From Hyphomicrobiales bacterium (lineage in GTDB: Bacteria > Pseudomonadota > Alphaproteobacteria > Rhizobiales > Beijerinckiaceae): a DNA stretch of 64,000 bases. The stretch is taken from NCBI GenBank assembly GCA_900470775.1, contig UCBZ01000010.1:73515-137514 (forward strand). The letters are read 5' to 3'. The translations under genes were made by a program, and so were the position numbers. Below are positions 18,501 through 27,374 of the stretch, piece after piece. The notes under the pieces are model-generated. The model saw nothing but the letters and a program-made list of their open reading frames with translations. It was not told the origin of the DNA and did not search any database. Position 1 is the stretch's first letter. Each line of letters starts with the position of its first letter.

Positions 18501-20797
18501 ATCTGGTGCGGCCGCTCTCGACCTTGTCGCTTCCGGTCAAGGTCACCGGCGCGCGTGCCGGCGAGGAGGCTTTCGTCACGGTCGCGGCCGTCGATGTCGG
18601 CATCCTCAACCTGACCCGCTTCGAGAGCCCCGATCCGAGCAAATTCTTCTTCGGTCAGCGCCAGATCGGCCACGAACTGCGCGACCTCTACGGCTATCTG
18701 ATCGACGGCATGCAGGGCGTGCGCGGCGCGATCCGCACCGGTGGCGATGGCGCCCCCGCGCTCGAAGGCGAGAAGCCGACGCAGGAGCCGGTCGCGCGCT
18801 ATTCCGGCGTGGTCAAGGTCGGCCCCGACGGCGTCGCCAAGATCGATTTCGCACTGCCGGCCTTCAACGGCTCGCTGCGGGTCATGGCGGTCGCCTGGTC
18901 GGCCGGCCGTACCGGCCAGGCCAGCACCGACGTGATCGTGCGCGATCAGGTCGTGGCGCAGGCGACGCTGCCGCGCTTCCTCGCCATCGGCGACCAGTCG
19001 CGCTTCCATCTCGCCATCGACAATGTCGAGGGTCCGGCTGGCGCTTACGTCGTCGATCTCGACGTGCGCGGCCCTGTCCTGGTCGCCGCCGATGCGACGC
19101 GGCGCACGATCCAGCTCGCGGCCGGCGCCAAGGCGCAGATGACGATCCCCGTCACCGCGGCAGGCCTGGGCCGCGCCGAGTTCGATGTCCGTATCACCGG
19201 GCCGGGCGGCGTGGGCACCGTGCAGAACCTGGCTGTCCGCGTGCAGCCTTCCGCCAACACGATCGCTCGCCGGATTGTGCGGCCGATCCCCGGCAATGGC
19301 GGCGCGATCACGATCTCGTCCGACCTGATGGCCGATCTGGTGCCGAACTCCGGCCAGGTCTCCGTCTCGGTCTCGCCGCTCGCCTCGCTCGACGTGCCGG
19401 CTCTGCTCCAGGCGCTCGACCGCTACCCCTATGGCTGCACCGAGCAGACGGTGAGCCGCGCCCTGCCGCTATTGCACGTCAACCGGCTCGCCTCGCTCGA
19501 ACATCTGGCGCTCGACGCCAATGCCGACGAGCGCGTCCAGAACGCGATCGAGCGCGTCCTGGGACGGCAGGGTGCCAACGGCTCCTTCGGGCTCTGGGGT
19601 GTCGGTGGCGACGATCTCTGGCTCGACGCCTTCACCGCTGACTTCCTGACCCGGGCCCGCGAGCGCCAGTTCGCCGTGCCGCAGACGGCCTTCAACCTCG
19701 CGCTCGACCGCTTGCGCAACCAGGTCGTCAACACCGGCGAGATCGTCAAGGAAGAAGCGGCCGGCATCGCCTATGCGCTCTATGTGCTGGCCCGTAACGG
19801 CCGGCCGGTGATGGGCGATCTGCGCTACCTCGCCGACAACAAGCTCGCCGATTTCGGCACGCCGTTGGCCCGCGCCCAGATCGGCGCGGCGCTCTCGGCG
19901 CTGGGCGATCGCGGTCGCGGCCGCGCCGCCTTCACCAGCGCGCTCGCCGGCCTGCAGGAGCGCGGCGACGACAGCCTGTCGCGGCCCGACTACGGCTCGC
20001 GCCTGCGTGACGGCGCGGCCGTGCTGGCCCTGATCGCCGAATCCTCGGGCGAGCGTGCCGACATCACCCGCGCCGCCGCCGTGCTCGACAGCGCCCGCAA
20101 CAGCTCGCGCTACACCTCGACGCAGGAGCAGATGTGGATGGTGCTGGCGGCGCAGGCCATGGCGAAGGATGCCGAGGGCATGTCGCTGACTGTCGATGGC
20201 GCCGAGCGCAAGGGTCCGCTTTACCGCACGATCTCCGCCGAGGCGCTGGAGGGCAAGCCGCTCACCGTCGCCAATCCCGGCGCGGCCAGCGCCCAGGCGG
20301 TCATCACCGTGTCGGGCATCCCGACGAGCCCCGAGCCCGCCCTGAATCAGGGCTTCGGCCTCGAGCGGGTGATCTACACGATGAAGGGCGAGCGGGCCGA
20401 TCCCGCCCGCCTGCGCCAGAACGAGCGCTATGTCGTGGCGCTCACGGTGACGGAACCCACGAGCCGCTATGGCCGCCTGCTGCTGGTCGATCCTGTCCCC
20501 GCCGGGCTCGAGATCGAGAACGCCAAGCTTACCGAAGGCGCCACGGTCGCCGGGCTCGACTGGCTGAAGCAGGAGGTCTACCCGGTCCATACCGAAGCGC
20601 GCGACGACCGCTATGTCGCGGCCTTCGAGCGGCTCGGCGGCTCCAGCCAGAAGCTCGTCTATACGGTCGCCTATATCGCGCGCGCCGTCTCGCCCGGCCG
20701 CTATGTCGCGCCGGCCGCCGTGATCGAGGACATGTACCGGCCTGACAAGTTTGGGCGGACGGCGTTCGGCACGGTCGATATCGCGTCGGCGCGGTGA
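15542..20797 (+). CDS. Bacterial alpha-2-macroglobulin (thioester protease trap)
   Basis: The 1751-residue periplasmic protein is a bacterial alpha-2-macroglobulin, which traps foreign proteases covalently. It has a Sec signal peptide (MTLLARLALLLGLTLAAHPALAQ), N-terminal tetratricopeptide-like helices (about 40-180), and a long run of macroglobulin beta domains. The thioester motif is intact as YGCTEQ (Cys1299 to Gln1302), followed by the helical thioester domain and a C-terminal receptor-like domain. There is no lipobox cysteine after the signal, so unlike the Escherichia coli protein it should be soluble or anchored otherwise. It is followed by pbpC, the usual partner, which repairs peptidoglycan after damage. 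AGAGGAAC precedes the ATG. Confidence 0.93.
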   Translation: MTLLARLALLLGLTLAAHPALAQKAYVRNDLAADGQRLEERLKREVSSTRPAADALRAGEAALARGDARAALPQANAAVVAEPANAAGWRLMARAANAIEPRDYRERWELRERAISAAYLAYQRSTSRNDEAGSLGVLARLFEKNELWRPALTTYRLSLDLVDNASLRTAYEELRGQRGFRLTGNKVDADAASPRACFEFSEPLARGRVDFAPYVAISGGKGDFAVSAEDKQICVDGLRHGERYAFVIRQGVPSAIPDEKLLKSADYEVYVRDRTPSVRFTGKNYVLPRTGQQGVPVVSVNADRLDLEVMRIGDRNLINSVHSDDFLGQLGAYQSKQIAADKGQSVWTGSMEVKSELNKDVVTAFPVVEAVGSLKPGVYVMFAKPTGGKAAAPVSDGDGDGDYGDGTTRATQWFVVSDLGLTSFSGPDGVHVLVRSLADASPVANAELRLVARNNEVLATIRSDANGYARFDAGLAKGQGGNAPGLVTAGLGEDYGFLDLKQTAFDLSDRGVKGRVAPAGLDAFLYTERGVYRSGETVYLTALLRDARGAAVTGLPLTLSVKRPDGVEYRRRQVEDQGAGGRAHSIPLLSGAATGTWRVQAYADPKGPAIGEVSFLVEDYVPERLELTLAPKAPVLQAGEPAEINVTARYLYGAPGSGLDVTGSMTIRAAGQSAIPGFAGYQVGLTDEDFQPVQSEFEESTTTDAAGKVTVSNPVAQPETNRPLEAEFTIRVGEPGGRAIARSVTMPIVPKGAAIGVRKAFKDGEIGNGQTATFDVIMANGDGRRLARPGVKWTLSRVTRNYQWFFQDGRWNFEGVKSTRRVADGEVAVTEAAVARIAAPVQWGNYRLDVAADGPDSTETSVSFSVGYEADKTADTPDVLDVALDKGSYADGESLQVRLAPRFAGKATLAVISDRVTDIRTIDIAPGGTTASIPVKAEWGAGAYLVVLAHRPMDTAAQRLPGRAIGLSWFAIGKDSRTLALDLGAPNLVRPLSTLSLPVKVTGARAGEEAFVTVAAVDVGILNLTRFESPDPSKFFFGQRQIGHELRDLYGYLIDGMQGVRGAIRTGGDGAPALEGEKPTQEPVARYSGVVKVGPDGVAKIDFALPAFNGSLRVMAVAWSAGRTGQASTDVIVRDQVVAQATLPRFLAIGDQSRFHLAIDNVEGPAGAYVVDLDVRGPVLVAADATRRTIQLAAGAKAQMTIPVTAAGLGRAEFDVRITGPGGVGTVQNLAVRVQPSANTIARRIVRPIPGNGGAITISSDLMADLVPNSGQVSVSVSPLASLDVPALLQALDRYPYGCTEQTVSRALPLLHVNRLASLEHLALDANADERVQNAIERVLGRQGANGSFGLWGVGGDDLWLDAFTADFLTRARERQFAVPQTAFNLALDRLRNQVVNTGEIVKEEAAGIAYALYVLARNGRPVMGDLRYLADNKLADFGTPLARAQIGAALSALGDRGRGRAAFTSALAGLQERGDDSLSRPDYGSRLRDGAAVLALIAESSGERADITRAAAVLDSARNSSRYTSTQEQMWMVLAAQAMAKDAEGMSLTVDGAERKGPLYRTISAEALEGKPLTVANPGAASAQAVITVSGIPTSPEPALNQGFGLERVIYTMKGERADPARLRQNERYVVALTVTEPTSRYGRLLLVDPVPAGLEIENAKLTEGATVAGLDWLKQEVYPVHTEARDDRYVAAFERLGGSSQKLVYTVAYIARAVSPGRYVAPAAVIEDMYRPDKFGRTAFGTVDIASAR

Positions 20798-20833
20798 CAA
20801 CGAAGGAATAGCCGAAGCGTGTTCAGGAAGCGC

Positions 20834-23011
20834 ATGGGACGGGCGTCATTCTCGGGCGAAGCGCAGCGCAGACCCGAGAATCTCGATCAGGAGATGCTCG
20901 GGTCAAGCCCGAGCATGACGGCGCGACCTTACCGCTTCCGCAAGCTGAAGATCGCCGCCGCATCCTGCGCACTGCTCGTCACCGCTGCCACTGCCGCCCT
21001 CCTCCACTATGCCTCGACCCTTCCCCCGCTCGACCTCGCCGCCGCGACCGACCGCTCCACCGTCGTGCTCGACCGTGAGGGCCGGCTGCTACGCCCCTTC
21101 CTGACGCGGGACGGACGCTGGAAGCTCCCTGTCGGCGTCGATGATGTCGATCCGCGCTATCTCGCCATGCTCAAGGCCTTCGAGGACAAGCGCTTCGACG
21201 GCCATGCCGGCATCGATCCGCTTGGCCTCGCCCGCGCCGCCGGCCAGATGCTGCTGAACGGCCGCGTCGTCTCGGGCGGCTCGACGCTGACGATGCAGGT
21301 CGCACGCCTGCTGGAACCGCGCGAGGAGCGCAACCTCGCGGCCAAGCTGAGGCAGGCGGTCCGTGCCATCGAGCTGGAGCGCCGGTTCACGAAGCCGCAG
21401 ATTCTCGACCTCTACCTGACGCTCGCCCCCTTCGGCGGCAATCTCGAAGGTGTGCGGGCCGCGAGCTTCGCCTATTTCGGCAAGGAGCCGAAGCGGCTCT
21501 CGGCCGCCGAAGCGGCACTGCTCGTCGCCTTGCCGCAATCGCCGGAGACGCGCCGGCCGGATCGCTTCAACGAGTCCGCCCGCAAGGCGCGCGACCGCGT
21601 GCTCGCTCGCGTCGAACGGGCAGGGCTCGCCACCGCATCCGAAGTCGCCGCAGCGCGTGAGGAGCCGCTGCCGAACGCGCGCAAGCCCTTCCCCAATCTC
21701 GCACCGCATGTCGCCGAGCAGGTCGTCGCCGAGGCGCCTGCTACGCGCCGCCACCGGCTCAGCATCGATGCCCGCCTGCAGACCGGCCTCGAAGGTCTCG
21801 CCCGCGAGCGCAGCCTGGGCCTCGCCCCGCAGGTCTCGATCGCCATTCTTGCCGTCGACAACGAGACCGGCGAGATCAGGGCCTCGGTCGGCGGCGTTGA
21901 CTACTTCGCCGCCGAGCGGGCCGGCTCGCTCGACCTGACACGGGCCCTGCGCTCGCCCGGCTCGGCGCTCAAGCCCTTCATCTATGCGCTCGCCTTCGAC
22001 AACGGCATCGCCCATCCCGAGACGATGCTGGAGGATCGGCCGGCTCGCTACGGCATCTATGTGCCCGAAAATTTCGACATGACCTTCCAGGGCATGGTCT
22101 CGGCCCGCAAGGCGCTGCAGTTTTCGCTCAATGTCCCCGCCGTCGAACTGCTCTCGGCACTCGGGCCACAGCGCTTCCTGTCGCGCCTGCGCGATGCCGG
22201 CGTCGCCATCGCCATGCCGAAGGAGGGCGGCGCACCCGGCCTCGCCGTCGGGCTCGGCGGGCTCGGCATCACCTTGCAGGATCTGACGCGGCTTTATGTC
22301 GGGCTCGCGCGCGGCGGCGAGGTGCCGGAACTGAGGGTCAGGATAGATGACAGCCGCGACCGCGCGCCCTCGCCCCGCCTCGTGGAGCCGGTTGCAGCCT
22401 GGTACCTCGCCGACACCCTGCTCGGTGCGCCGCCGCCGCTCAATGCCGTCCCGGGCCGCATCGCCTACAAGACCGGCACCTCCTATGGCTATCGCGATGC
22501 CTGGGCGGTCGGATTCGACCGCAAGCACACGATCGGCGTCTGGGTCGGTCGTGCCGATAACGGCGCCGTGCCGGGGCTGGTTGGACGCAGCGTCGCGGCG
22601 CCGATCCTGTTCGATGCCTTCGCCCGGCTCGGGCTCGATCCGCGCCCGTTCCCGCAACCGCCCGACACCATCGTCGCGACATCGGCGCATCTGCCGCCGC
22701 CACTGCGCCACTTACGCCAGGATGTGCCCAAGACGGCTGCCGCGATGGCGACGCCGACGCTCAAGCTCGCCTTCCCGCCCGAAGGCGCCAGGATCGACCT
22801 CGGCGCCTCGGCGGCGGAGGGGCAGACGCAGCTCAACCTCAAGGTCGCTGGCGGCGTGGCGCCTTATACCTGGCTGGTCGATGGGACGCCGGTGCTGGCG
22901 CCGACGCGGCGGCGCGAGGCCGCCTGGCAGCCGCCGGGCAAGGGCTTCATGCGGATTTCGGTGATCGACGGAACCGGCGCCAGCGAAAGCGTTTCGGTGC
23001 GGCTGCAGTAG
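20834..23011 (+). CDS. pbpC: Penicillin-binding protein 1C (transglycosylase/transpeptidase)
   Basis: The roughly 725-residue bifunctional class A penicillin-binding protein has a membrane anchor at about residues 38-60. The GT51 domain has FEDKRFDGHAGID (catalytic Glu near 117) and SGGSTLTMQ. The transpeptidase domain has SPGSALKP (nucleophile in SALK), FSLNVP (SxN) and YKTGTSYGYRD (KTG). A C-terminal BiPBP_C beta domain completes it. Start choice is uncertain. ATG 20834 has AGGA at 5 bases, but then about 27 N-terminal residues are encoded by a dispersed repeat. ATG 20915 lies in the repeat and has no ribosome site. GTG 20819 is also open. It works with the upstream macroglobulin. Confidence 0.9.
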   Translation: MGRASFSGEAQRRPENLDQEMLGSSPSMTARPYRFRKLKIAAASCALLVTAATAALLHYASTLPPLDLAAATDRSTVVLDREGRLLRPFLTRDGRWKLPVGVDDVDPRYLAMLKAFEDKRFDGHAGIDPLGLARAAGQMLLNGRVVSGGSTLTMQVARLLEPREERNLAAKLRQAVRAIELERRFTKPQILDLYLTLAPFGGNLEGVRAASFAYFGKEPKRLSAAEAALLVALPQSPETRRPDRFNESARKARDRVLARVERAGLATASEVAAAREEPLPNARKPFPNLAPHVAEQVVAEAPATRRHRLSIDARLQTGLEGLARERSLGLAPQVSIAILAVDNETGEIRASVGGVDYFAAERAGSLDLTRALRSPGSALKPFIYALAFDNGIAHPETMLEDRPARYGIYVPENFDMTFQGMVSARKALQFSLNVPAVELLSALGPQRFLSRLRDAGVAIAMPKEGGAPGLAVGLGGLGITLQDLTRLYVGLARGGEVPELRVRIDDSRDRAPSPRLVEPVAAWYLADTLLGAPPPLNAVPGRIAYKTGTSYGYRDAWAVGFDRKHTIGVWVGRADNGAVPGLVGRSVAAPILFDAFARLGLDPRPFPQPPDTIVATSAHLPPPLRHLRQDVPKTAAAMATPTLKLAFPPEGARIDLGASAAEGQTQLNLKVAGGVAPYTWLVDGTPVLAPTRRREAAWQPPGKGFMRISVIDGTGASESVSVRLQ
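20845..20919. repeat. Paired-hairpin dispersed repeat at the 5' end of pbpC
   Basis: This is the best-preserved copy of its type. Hairpin one is ATTCTCGGG / CCCGAGAAT (20848-20856 and 20873-20881, 16-base loop). Hairpin two is ATGCTCGGG-TCAAG-CCCGAGCAT (20894-20916). The ends are GTC and GAC. It overlaps all plausible starts of pbpC. Confidence 0.88.
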
Positions 23012-23026
23012 ACTCGCCGCTCTGCC

Positions 23027-23117
23027 GTCATGGTCGGGCTTGTCCCGACCATCCACGTCTTTCGTCCTCGAGCGCTACGGCCAAGACGTGGATGCTCGCC
23101 ACAAGGGCGAGCATGAC
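23027..23117. repeat. Paired-hairpin repeat with 35-bp inverted arms
   Basis: The arms at 23027-23061 and 23083-23117 are inverted copies of each other over 35 bp. Each arm folds on its own: ATGGTCGGG-CTTGT-CCCGACCAT on the left, and ATGCTCGCC-CTTGT-GGCGAGCAT when the right arm is reversed. All six differences between the arms fall in three base pairs, each changed on both sides. It sits between the converging pbpC and RND pump genes, where it could also act as a bidirectional transcript end, although there is no T-run. Confidence 0.9.
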
Positions 23118-23139
23118 GGGAAGGTCTCCGCTTCAGCCA

Positions 23140-26100
23140 TCACTCCGCTGCCTGCGGATGCGCTCCGTGTGCCTCATGTGCGACAGGGCCGCGGCTGCCA
23201 TGCTTGGTCCGCGCGAGATAAGAGTAGGCAACCGGCACCACGTACAGGGTCAGCAGCGTACCGAAGCTCATGCCGCCGACGATGACCCAGCCGATCTGCG
23301 AGCGGCTTTCGGCACCGGCGCCATGAGCCAGCGCCAGCGGCACGGCGCCGAGCACCATCGCGCCCGTCGTCATCAGGATCGGCCGCAGGCGAAGCTCGGC
23401 AGCATCGACCAGCGCCTCGATCATCTCCACGCCCTCTTCCCGAAGCTGATTGGTGAACTCCAGGATCAGGATGCCGTGCTTGGTGATGAGGCCGACGAGC
23501 GTGATCAGGCCGATCTGGCTGTAGACGTTCATCGTGCCGCCGGTGAAGTAGAGCGCGGCCAGCGCCCCGGTGAGCGAGAGCGGCACCGAGACCATGATCA
23601 CGACGGGGTCGACGAAGCTCTCGAACTGCGCCGCGAGCACGAGGTAGATGAAGCCCAGCGCCAGCAGGAAGACGATCGCGATCGAGGCGCCCGACTGCTT
23701 GAATTCGCGGCTCTGGCCGGAATAGTCGATCTGCACCGTCTTCGGCAGCACCTTGGCCGCAGCCTGATCCAGAACCGCCAGCGCATCGCCGAGCGAATAG
23801 CCCGGCGCCGGGACGGCCGTAATCGTCGCGGAACGCAGCTGGTTGAAGCGGATCAGCTCCTTGGGCGCCACGGTCTCCTCGATCTGAACGACGCTCGAGA
23901 GCTGCACGACCGCACCGCTGCGCCCCATCAGATAGATCGACTGCAAGGCCTGCGGCGTATTCCGATCCTCACCGCCGACCTGGATGACGACATCATACTG
24001 CTCGCCGTTCATGTTGAAGCGCGTGACCTGGCGGCCGCCAAGCAACGTCTCCATGGTCCGGCCGATCACATCGACGCCCACACCGAGATCGGCGGCGCGC
24101 TGCCTGTCGATCGAGACCTTGATCTGCGGCTTGTCGAGAATGAGGTTCGACTCGACATTGGTCAGCACCGGCGAGCCGGCGACCTCCGCCAGAACGGCGT
24201 CGACATAGTCCTTGATCTGGGCATAGGATTCCGACGAGCGCAGCACGAATTCGACCGGCTTGCTGTTGGCGCCACCCTGCCCGAGCGAGGGCGGGTTGGT
24301 GGCAAACATCCGGATACCGGGGATCTGCGACAGGTTTCGGTTGATGTCCGCGACCATGTCCTGCTGCTTGATGGCCCGCTGCTCCCACGGCTTCAGCCGG
24401 GCGAAGGCGATGGCGCGGGTCACGTCCGGAAAGCCGACGATGACAAGATTGGTCTCCACATCCGGGTATTTCTTGAAGAACTCCTCGGCCCGCCGCGCAT
24501 ATTCGGAGGTGAAGGCCATGGTCGCCCCTTCGGGAGCCACGCCGATGACCGTGAAGCTGCCGCGATCCTCGACCGGCGCAAGCTCCGAGCGCAGATTCGT
24601 GAAGAAGTAATAGCTCCCGCCGGCGACGCCGACTGCCAGCAGAACGATCAGCGGACGCACGGACAGCGCGCCCCGCAGCGAGGCCCTGTAGCCGCGCGAC
24701 AGCCCGTTGAAGCCCGCCTCGAAGACATTGTAGAGCCAGCCATGCGAACTCTCGTGCTTGAGCAGCTTGGCGCACATCATCGGGGTCAGGGTGAGCGCGA
24801 CGAAGCCCGAGACCAGCACAGCCCCGGCGAGCGTCAGCGCGAACTCGATGAAGAGCTTGCCCGTGCGGCCGGTCGAGAAGGCCATCGGAGCATAGACAGC
24901 AACCAGCGTCAGGGTCATCGCGATGACGGCAAAGGCGATTTCGTTGATGCCCTTGATCGCCGCTGCGTTGGCCTCCATCCCATCCTCGATATGGCGGTGG
25001 ACGTTCTCGAGCACGACGATGGCATCGTCGACGACGAGACCGATCGCCAGCACCATGGAGAGCAGCGTCAGCGTGTTCACGGTGAAGCCCAGCGCATACA
25101 TCAGTGCGAACGAACCGACGAGCGAGACCGGAATCGTGACCAGCGGGATCAGCGTTGCGCGGACCGAACGCAGGAAGATGAAGATGATCAGGACGACGAG
25201 CAGAACCGCCTCGAGGATCGTGCTGTAGACGGCCTGGATCGAGCGGTCGATGAACACGGAGCTGTCGTAGGAGGTCGCGATGGTCATGCCATCGGGCAGA
25301 TCCTCGATGATCTCCGGGAGCGCGGTGCGGATGCCGTTGGAGACGTCGAGCGGGTTAGCGGTCGCCTGCTTGACGATACCGATGGTCACGGAAGGATTGC
25401 CGGAGAACCAGGCGGCATTGCGCTCCGCCAGGGCACCGAGTTCGACCTTGGCGACGTCGCTCAGCTTCACGGGAAAGCCGCTGACATCCTTGACGACGAT
25501 TTTTTGGAACTGCTCCGGCGTCGTCAGGCCCGTCTGCGAGAGGACCGTGAACTCGCGATTGTTGCTCTCGATGCGGCCGGATGGGATCTCGACGTTCTGG
25601 GCGCGAACCGCCGCCTCGATCTCCTGAACCGTGATGTTATAAGCCGACATCCGGGCCCGATCGAGCCAGATTCGCATCGCATAGCGCCGCTCGCCGCGGA
25701 TCTGCACCTCGGCGACGCCGGTGATGTTCTGCACGCGGTCGGTGATGAAGCGGTCGGCGAAATCGGTCAGCTCGAGCGGGCTATGCCGCGAACTGACCAG
25801 GGACAGAAACAGGATCGGCTGGGCGTCCGCCTCGACCTTGGCGATGATCGGCTCTTCGATCTCCGTCGGCATGCGGCCGCGCACACGGCTGACGCGGTCG
25901 CGCACGTCGGAAGCCGCGACATCGGGATCGACATCCGGCCGGAAGCGGACGGAGATGAAGCTGCGTTCCTGCCGGCTGGTCGAGGAGATGATCTCGATGC
26001 CTTCGATGCCCGCGATCGAATTCTCGAGCACCTGGGTGACCTGGGTCTCGATGATCTCCGCGCTGGCGCCGGTGTAGTCCGTCCGCACCGAGACGATCGG

Positions 26101-26226
26101 CTCGTCGATGTTGGGGTATTCTCGCACCGTCAGCCGCGTATAGGACACCGCGCCGATCAGCAGGACGAGCAGGCTCAGCACCGTCGACAGGACGGGGCGA
26201 CGAACGAAGAGTTCGAACAGGCTCAT
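23140..26226 (-). CDS. RND efflux pump inner-membrane transporter (HAE1/AcrB type)
   Basis: The 1028-residue transporter exports drugs or other amphiphiles by proton exchange. It starts with an N-terminal transmembrane helix (VLSTVLSLLVLLIGAVSYTRL). A first large periplasmic loop follows, and then the helix with the paired aspartates of the proton relay (GLVVDDAIVVLENVHR). The second half repeats the plan (ALYFTGGTMNVYSQIGLITLVGLI). The short C-terminal tail is histidine-rich. It overlaps the adaptor gene by four bases. No outer-membrane channel gene is present, so a shared channel is likely. The substrate is unknown. Confidence 0.95.
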   Translation of the reverse strand: MSLFELFVRRPVLSTVLSLLVLLIGAVSYTRLTVREYPNIDEPIVSVRTDYTGASAEIIETQVTQVLENSIAGIEGIEIISSTSRQERSFISVRFRPDVDPDVAASDVRDRVSRVRGRMPTEIEEPIIAKVEADAQPILFLSLVSSRHSPLELTDFADRFITDRVQNITGVAEVQIRGERRYAMRIWLDRARMSAYNITVQEIEAAVRAQNVEIPSGRIESNNREFTVLSQTGLTTPEQFQKIVVKDVSGFPVKLSDVAKVELGALAERNAAWFSGNPSVTIGIVKQATANPLDVSNGIRTALPEIIEDLPDGMTIATSYDSSVFIDRSIQAVYSTILEAVLLVVLIIFIFLRSVRATLIPLVTIPVSLVGSFALMYALGFTVNTLTLLSMVLAIGLVVDDAIVVLENVHRHIEDGMEANAAAIKGINEIAFAVIAMTLTLVAVYAPMAFSTGRTGKLFIEFALTLAGAVLVSGFVALTLTPMMCAKLLKHESSHGWLYNVFEAGFNGLSRGYRASLRGALSVRPLIVLLAVGVAGGSYYFFTNLRSELAPVEDRGSFTVIGVAPEGATMAFTSEYARRAEEFFKKYPDVETNLVIVGFPDVTRAIAFARLKPWEQRAIKQQDMVADINRNLSQIPGIRMFATNPPSLGQGGANSKPVEFVLRSSESYAQIKDYVDAVLAEVAGSPVLTNVESNLILDKPQIKVSIDRQRAADLGVGVDVIGRTMETLLGGRQVTRFNMNGEQYDVVIQVGGEDRNTPQALQSIYLMGRSGAVVQLSSVVQIEETVAPKELIRFNQLRSATITAVPAPGYSLGDALAVLDQAAAKVLPKTVQIDYSGQSREFKQSGASIAIVFLLALGFIYLVLAAQFESFVDPVVIMVSVPLSLTGALAALYFTGGTMNVYSQIGLITLVGLITKHGILILEFTNQLREEGVEMIEALVDAAELRLRPILMTTGAMVLGAVPLALAHGAGAESRSQIGWVIVGGMSFGTLLTLYVVPVAYSYLARTKHGSRGPVAHEAHGAHPQAAE

Positions 26227-27338
26227 TGTTGGGCGCTCGTCGTCGCGCCGGGCAGCGCACTCGTCTGCACCGGAGCCTGCGCGTTCTTGATCGAGACGAT
26301 CGAGCCGTCGCGCAGCCGCATCTGTCCGGAGCTGACGACGATCATCTGCGGCGTCAGGCCCTTGACGATCTCGACCTTGCCCGGCAGGCGCTTGCCGAGC
26401 ACGACGGCAACGCGCTTCGCCTTGCCGTTCTCGACGATGTAGACGATCTTGCCGATGCCGTCGGGCACGACAGCCGATTCAGGGATGAGCATCGCGTTCT
26501 CGCGCCGGTCGACGACGATGGTGACACGGGCGAACAGACCCGGCTTCAGCACCAGATCGGCATTGGGAACGGTGGCCCGCAGCCTGATCGCACGACCGTT
26601 GACATCGACCACCGGATCGACGGCGAAGATCCGGCCCTGGAAGTCCCGGCCCGGGACGGCATCCACCTTGAGGCTGATCGATTGTCCCAGTTTGACCTGG
26701 GCGAGAAAGATTTCGGGAACACGGAAATCGACCTTGATCGGGTCGATATTGGTCAGCGTGATCAACGTCTTGCCCACGGAAACATAATCGCCGACGCTGA
26801 CCGAGCGCAGGCCGACGACGCCGTTGAAGGGTGCCATCATCGCCGACTGGGCCAGCTTAGCCTGCGAGAGCTGCACGCGCGCCTCGGCGGAAGCGAGCTT
26901 TGCGGTCGCCTCATCCAATGCGACCTGAGTGCCGACGCCGCGCTGGCTGAGTGAGCGGTTCCGCTCGAACGTGTCCCTGGCCAGGTTGAGATCGGCCTGG
27001 AGCTGCTTCAGCTCCGCATCGAGGATGGCCGTGTCCAGCTTGACCAGAAGCTGGCCCTTCTCGACGCGCTCACCCTCCTTGAAACCGAGCGCGATGACGC
27101 GGCCAGCGATCTCAGGCGCGATCACGACGGACTCGTCGGCCGCCAGGGTGCCCAGCGCCTCGACCTCCTCATTGACTGTTGCGCGCTCTATTTTCGCGAC
27201 CTCGACGGGGACGCCGGCAGCGCGCGGCGCCGGCACGGCAGCTTGCGCCGGGGCGCTTGTCTGCTTGAAATGGCGATAGCCGTAATAGCCACCGCCCGCC
27301 AGGCCGATGATCAGGAGCAGATAGACAAACCGCTTCAT
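26223..27338 (-). CDS. RND efflux pump periplasmic adaptor subunit
   Basis: The 371-residue membrane-fusion protein starts with an uncleaved or signal-type helix (MKRFVYLLLIIGLAGGGYYGYRHF). It has the biotinyl-lipoyl half-motifs (VVIAPEIAGRVIALGFKEGERVEKGQ and later MMAPFNGVVGLRSVSVGDYVS) on either side of an alpha hairpin with coiled-coil character (residues about 110-165). A beta-barrel and membrane-proximal domain follow. It links the pump to an outer-membrane channel. The start at 27338 gives the standard N-terminus. The upstream region contains an operator shared with the divergent TetR gene. Confidence 0.94.
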   Translation of the reverse strand: MKRFVYLLLIIGLAGGGYYGYRHFKQTSAPAQAAVPAPRAAGVPVEVAKIERATVNEEVEALGTLAADESVVIAPEIAGRVIALGFKEGERVEKGQLLVKLDTAILDAELKQLQADLNLARDTFERNRSLSQRGVGTQVALDEATAKLASAEARVQLSQAKLAQSAMMAPFNGVVGLRSVSVGDYVSVGKTLITLTNIDPIKVDFRVPEIFLAQVKLGQSISLKVDAVPGRDFQGRIFAVDPVVDVNGRAIRLRATVPNADLVLKPGLFARVTIVVDRRENAMLIPESAVVPDGIGKIVYIVENGKAKRVAVVLGKRLPGKVEIVKGLTPQMIVVSSGQMRLRDGSIVSIKNAQAPVQTSALPGATTSAQQ

Positions 27339-27374
27339 AGAACTGGACGCTCCGGAGTTGCTTGGGTACTTTAG

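Noticed and set aside
23027-23117. CRISPR-like repeat pair
   Set aside because: Only two inverted arms with a short centre; no direct repeats with regular spacers and no cas genes in the window.
23092-26442. Very long open frame (over 1100 codons) on the plus strand opposite the RND pump
   Set aside because: It is antisense to a complete, well-conserved pump and adaptor and its product is Arg/Asp/His-rich, as expected for a GC-rich shadow frame.
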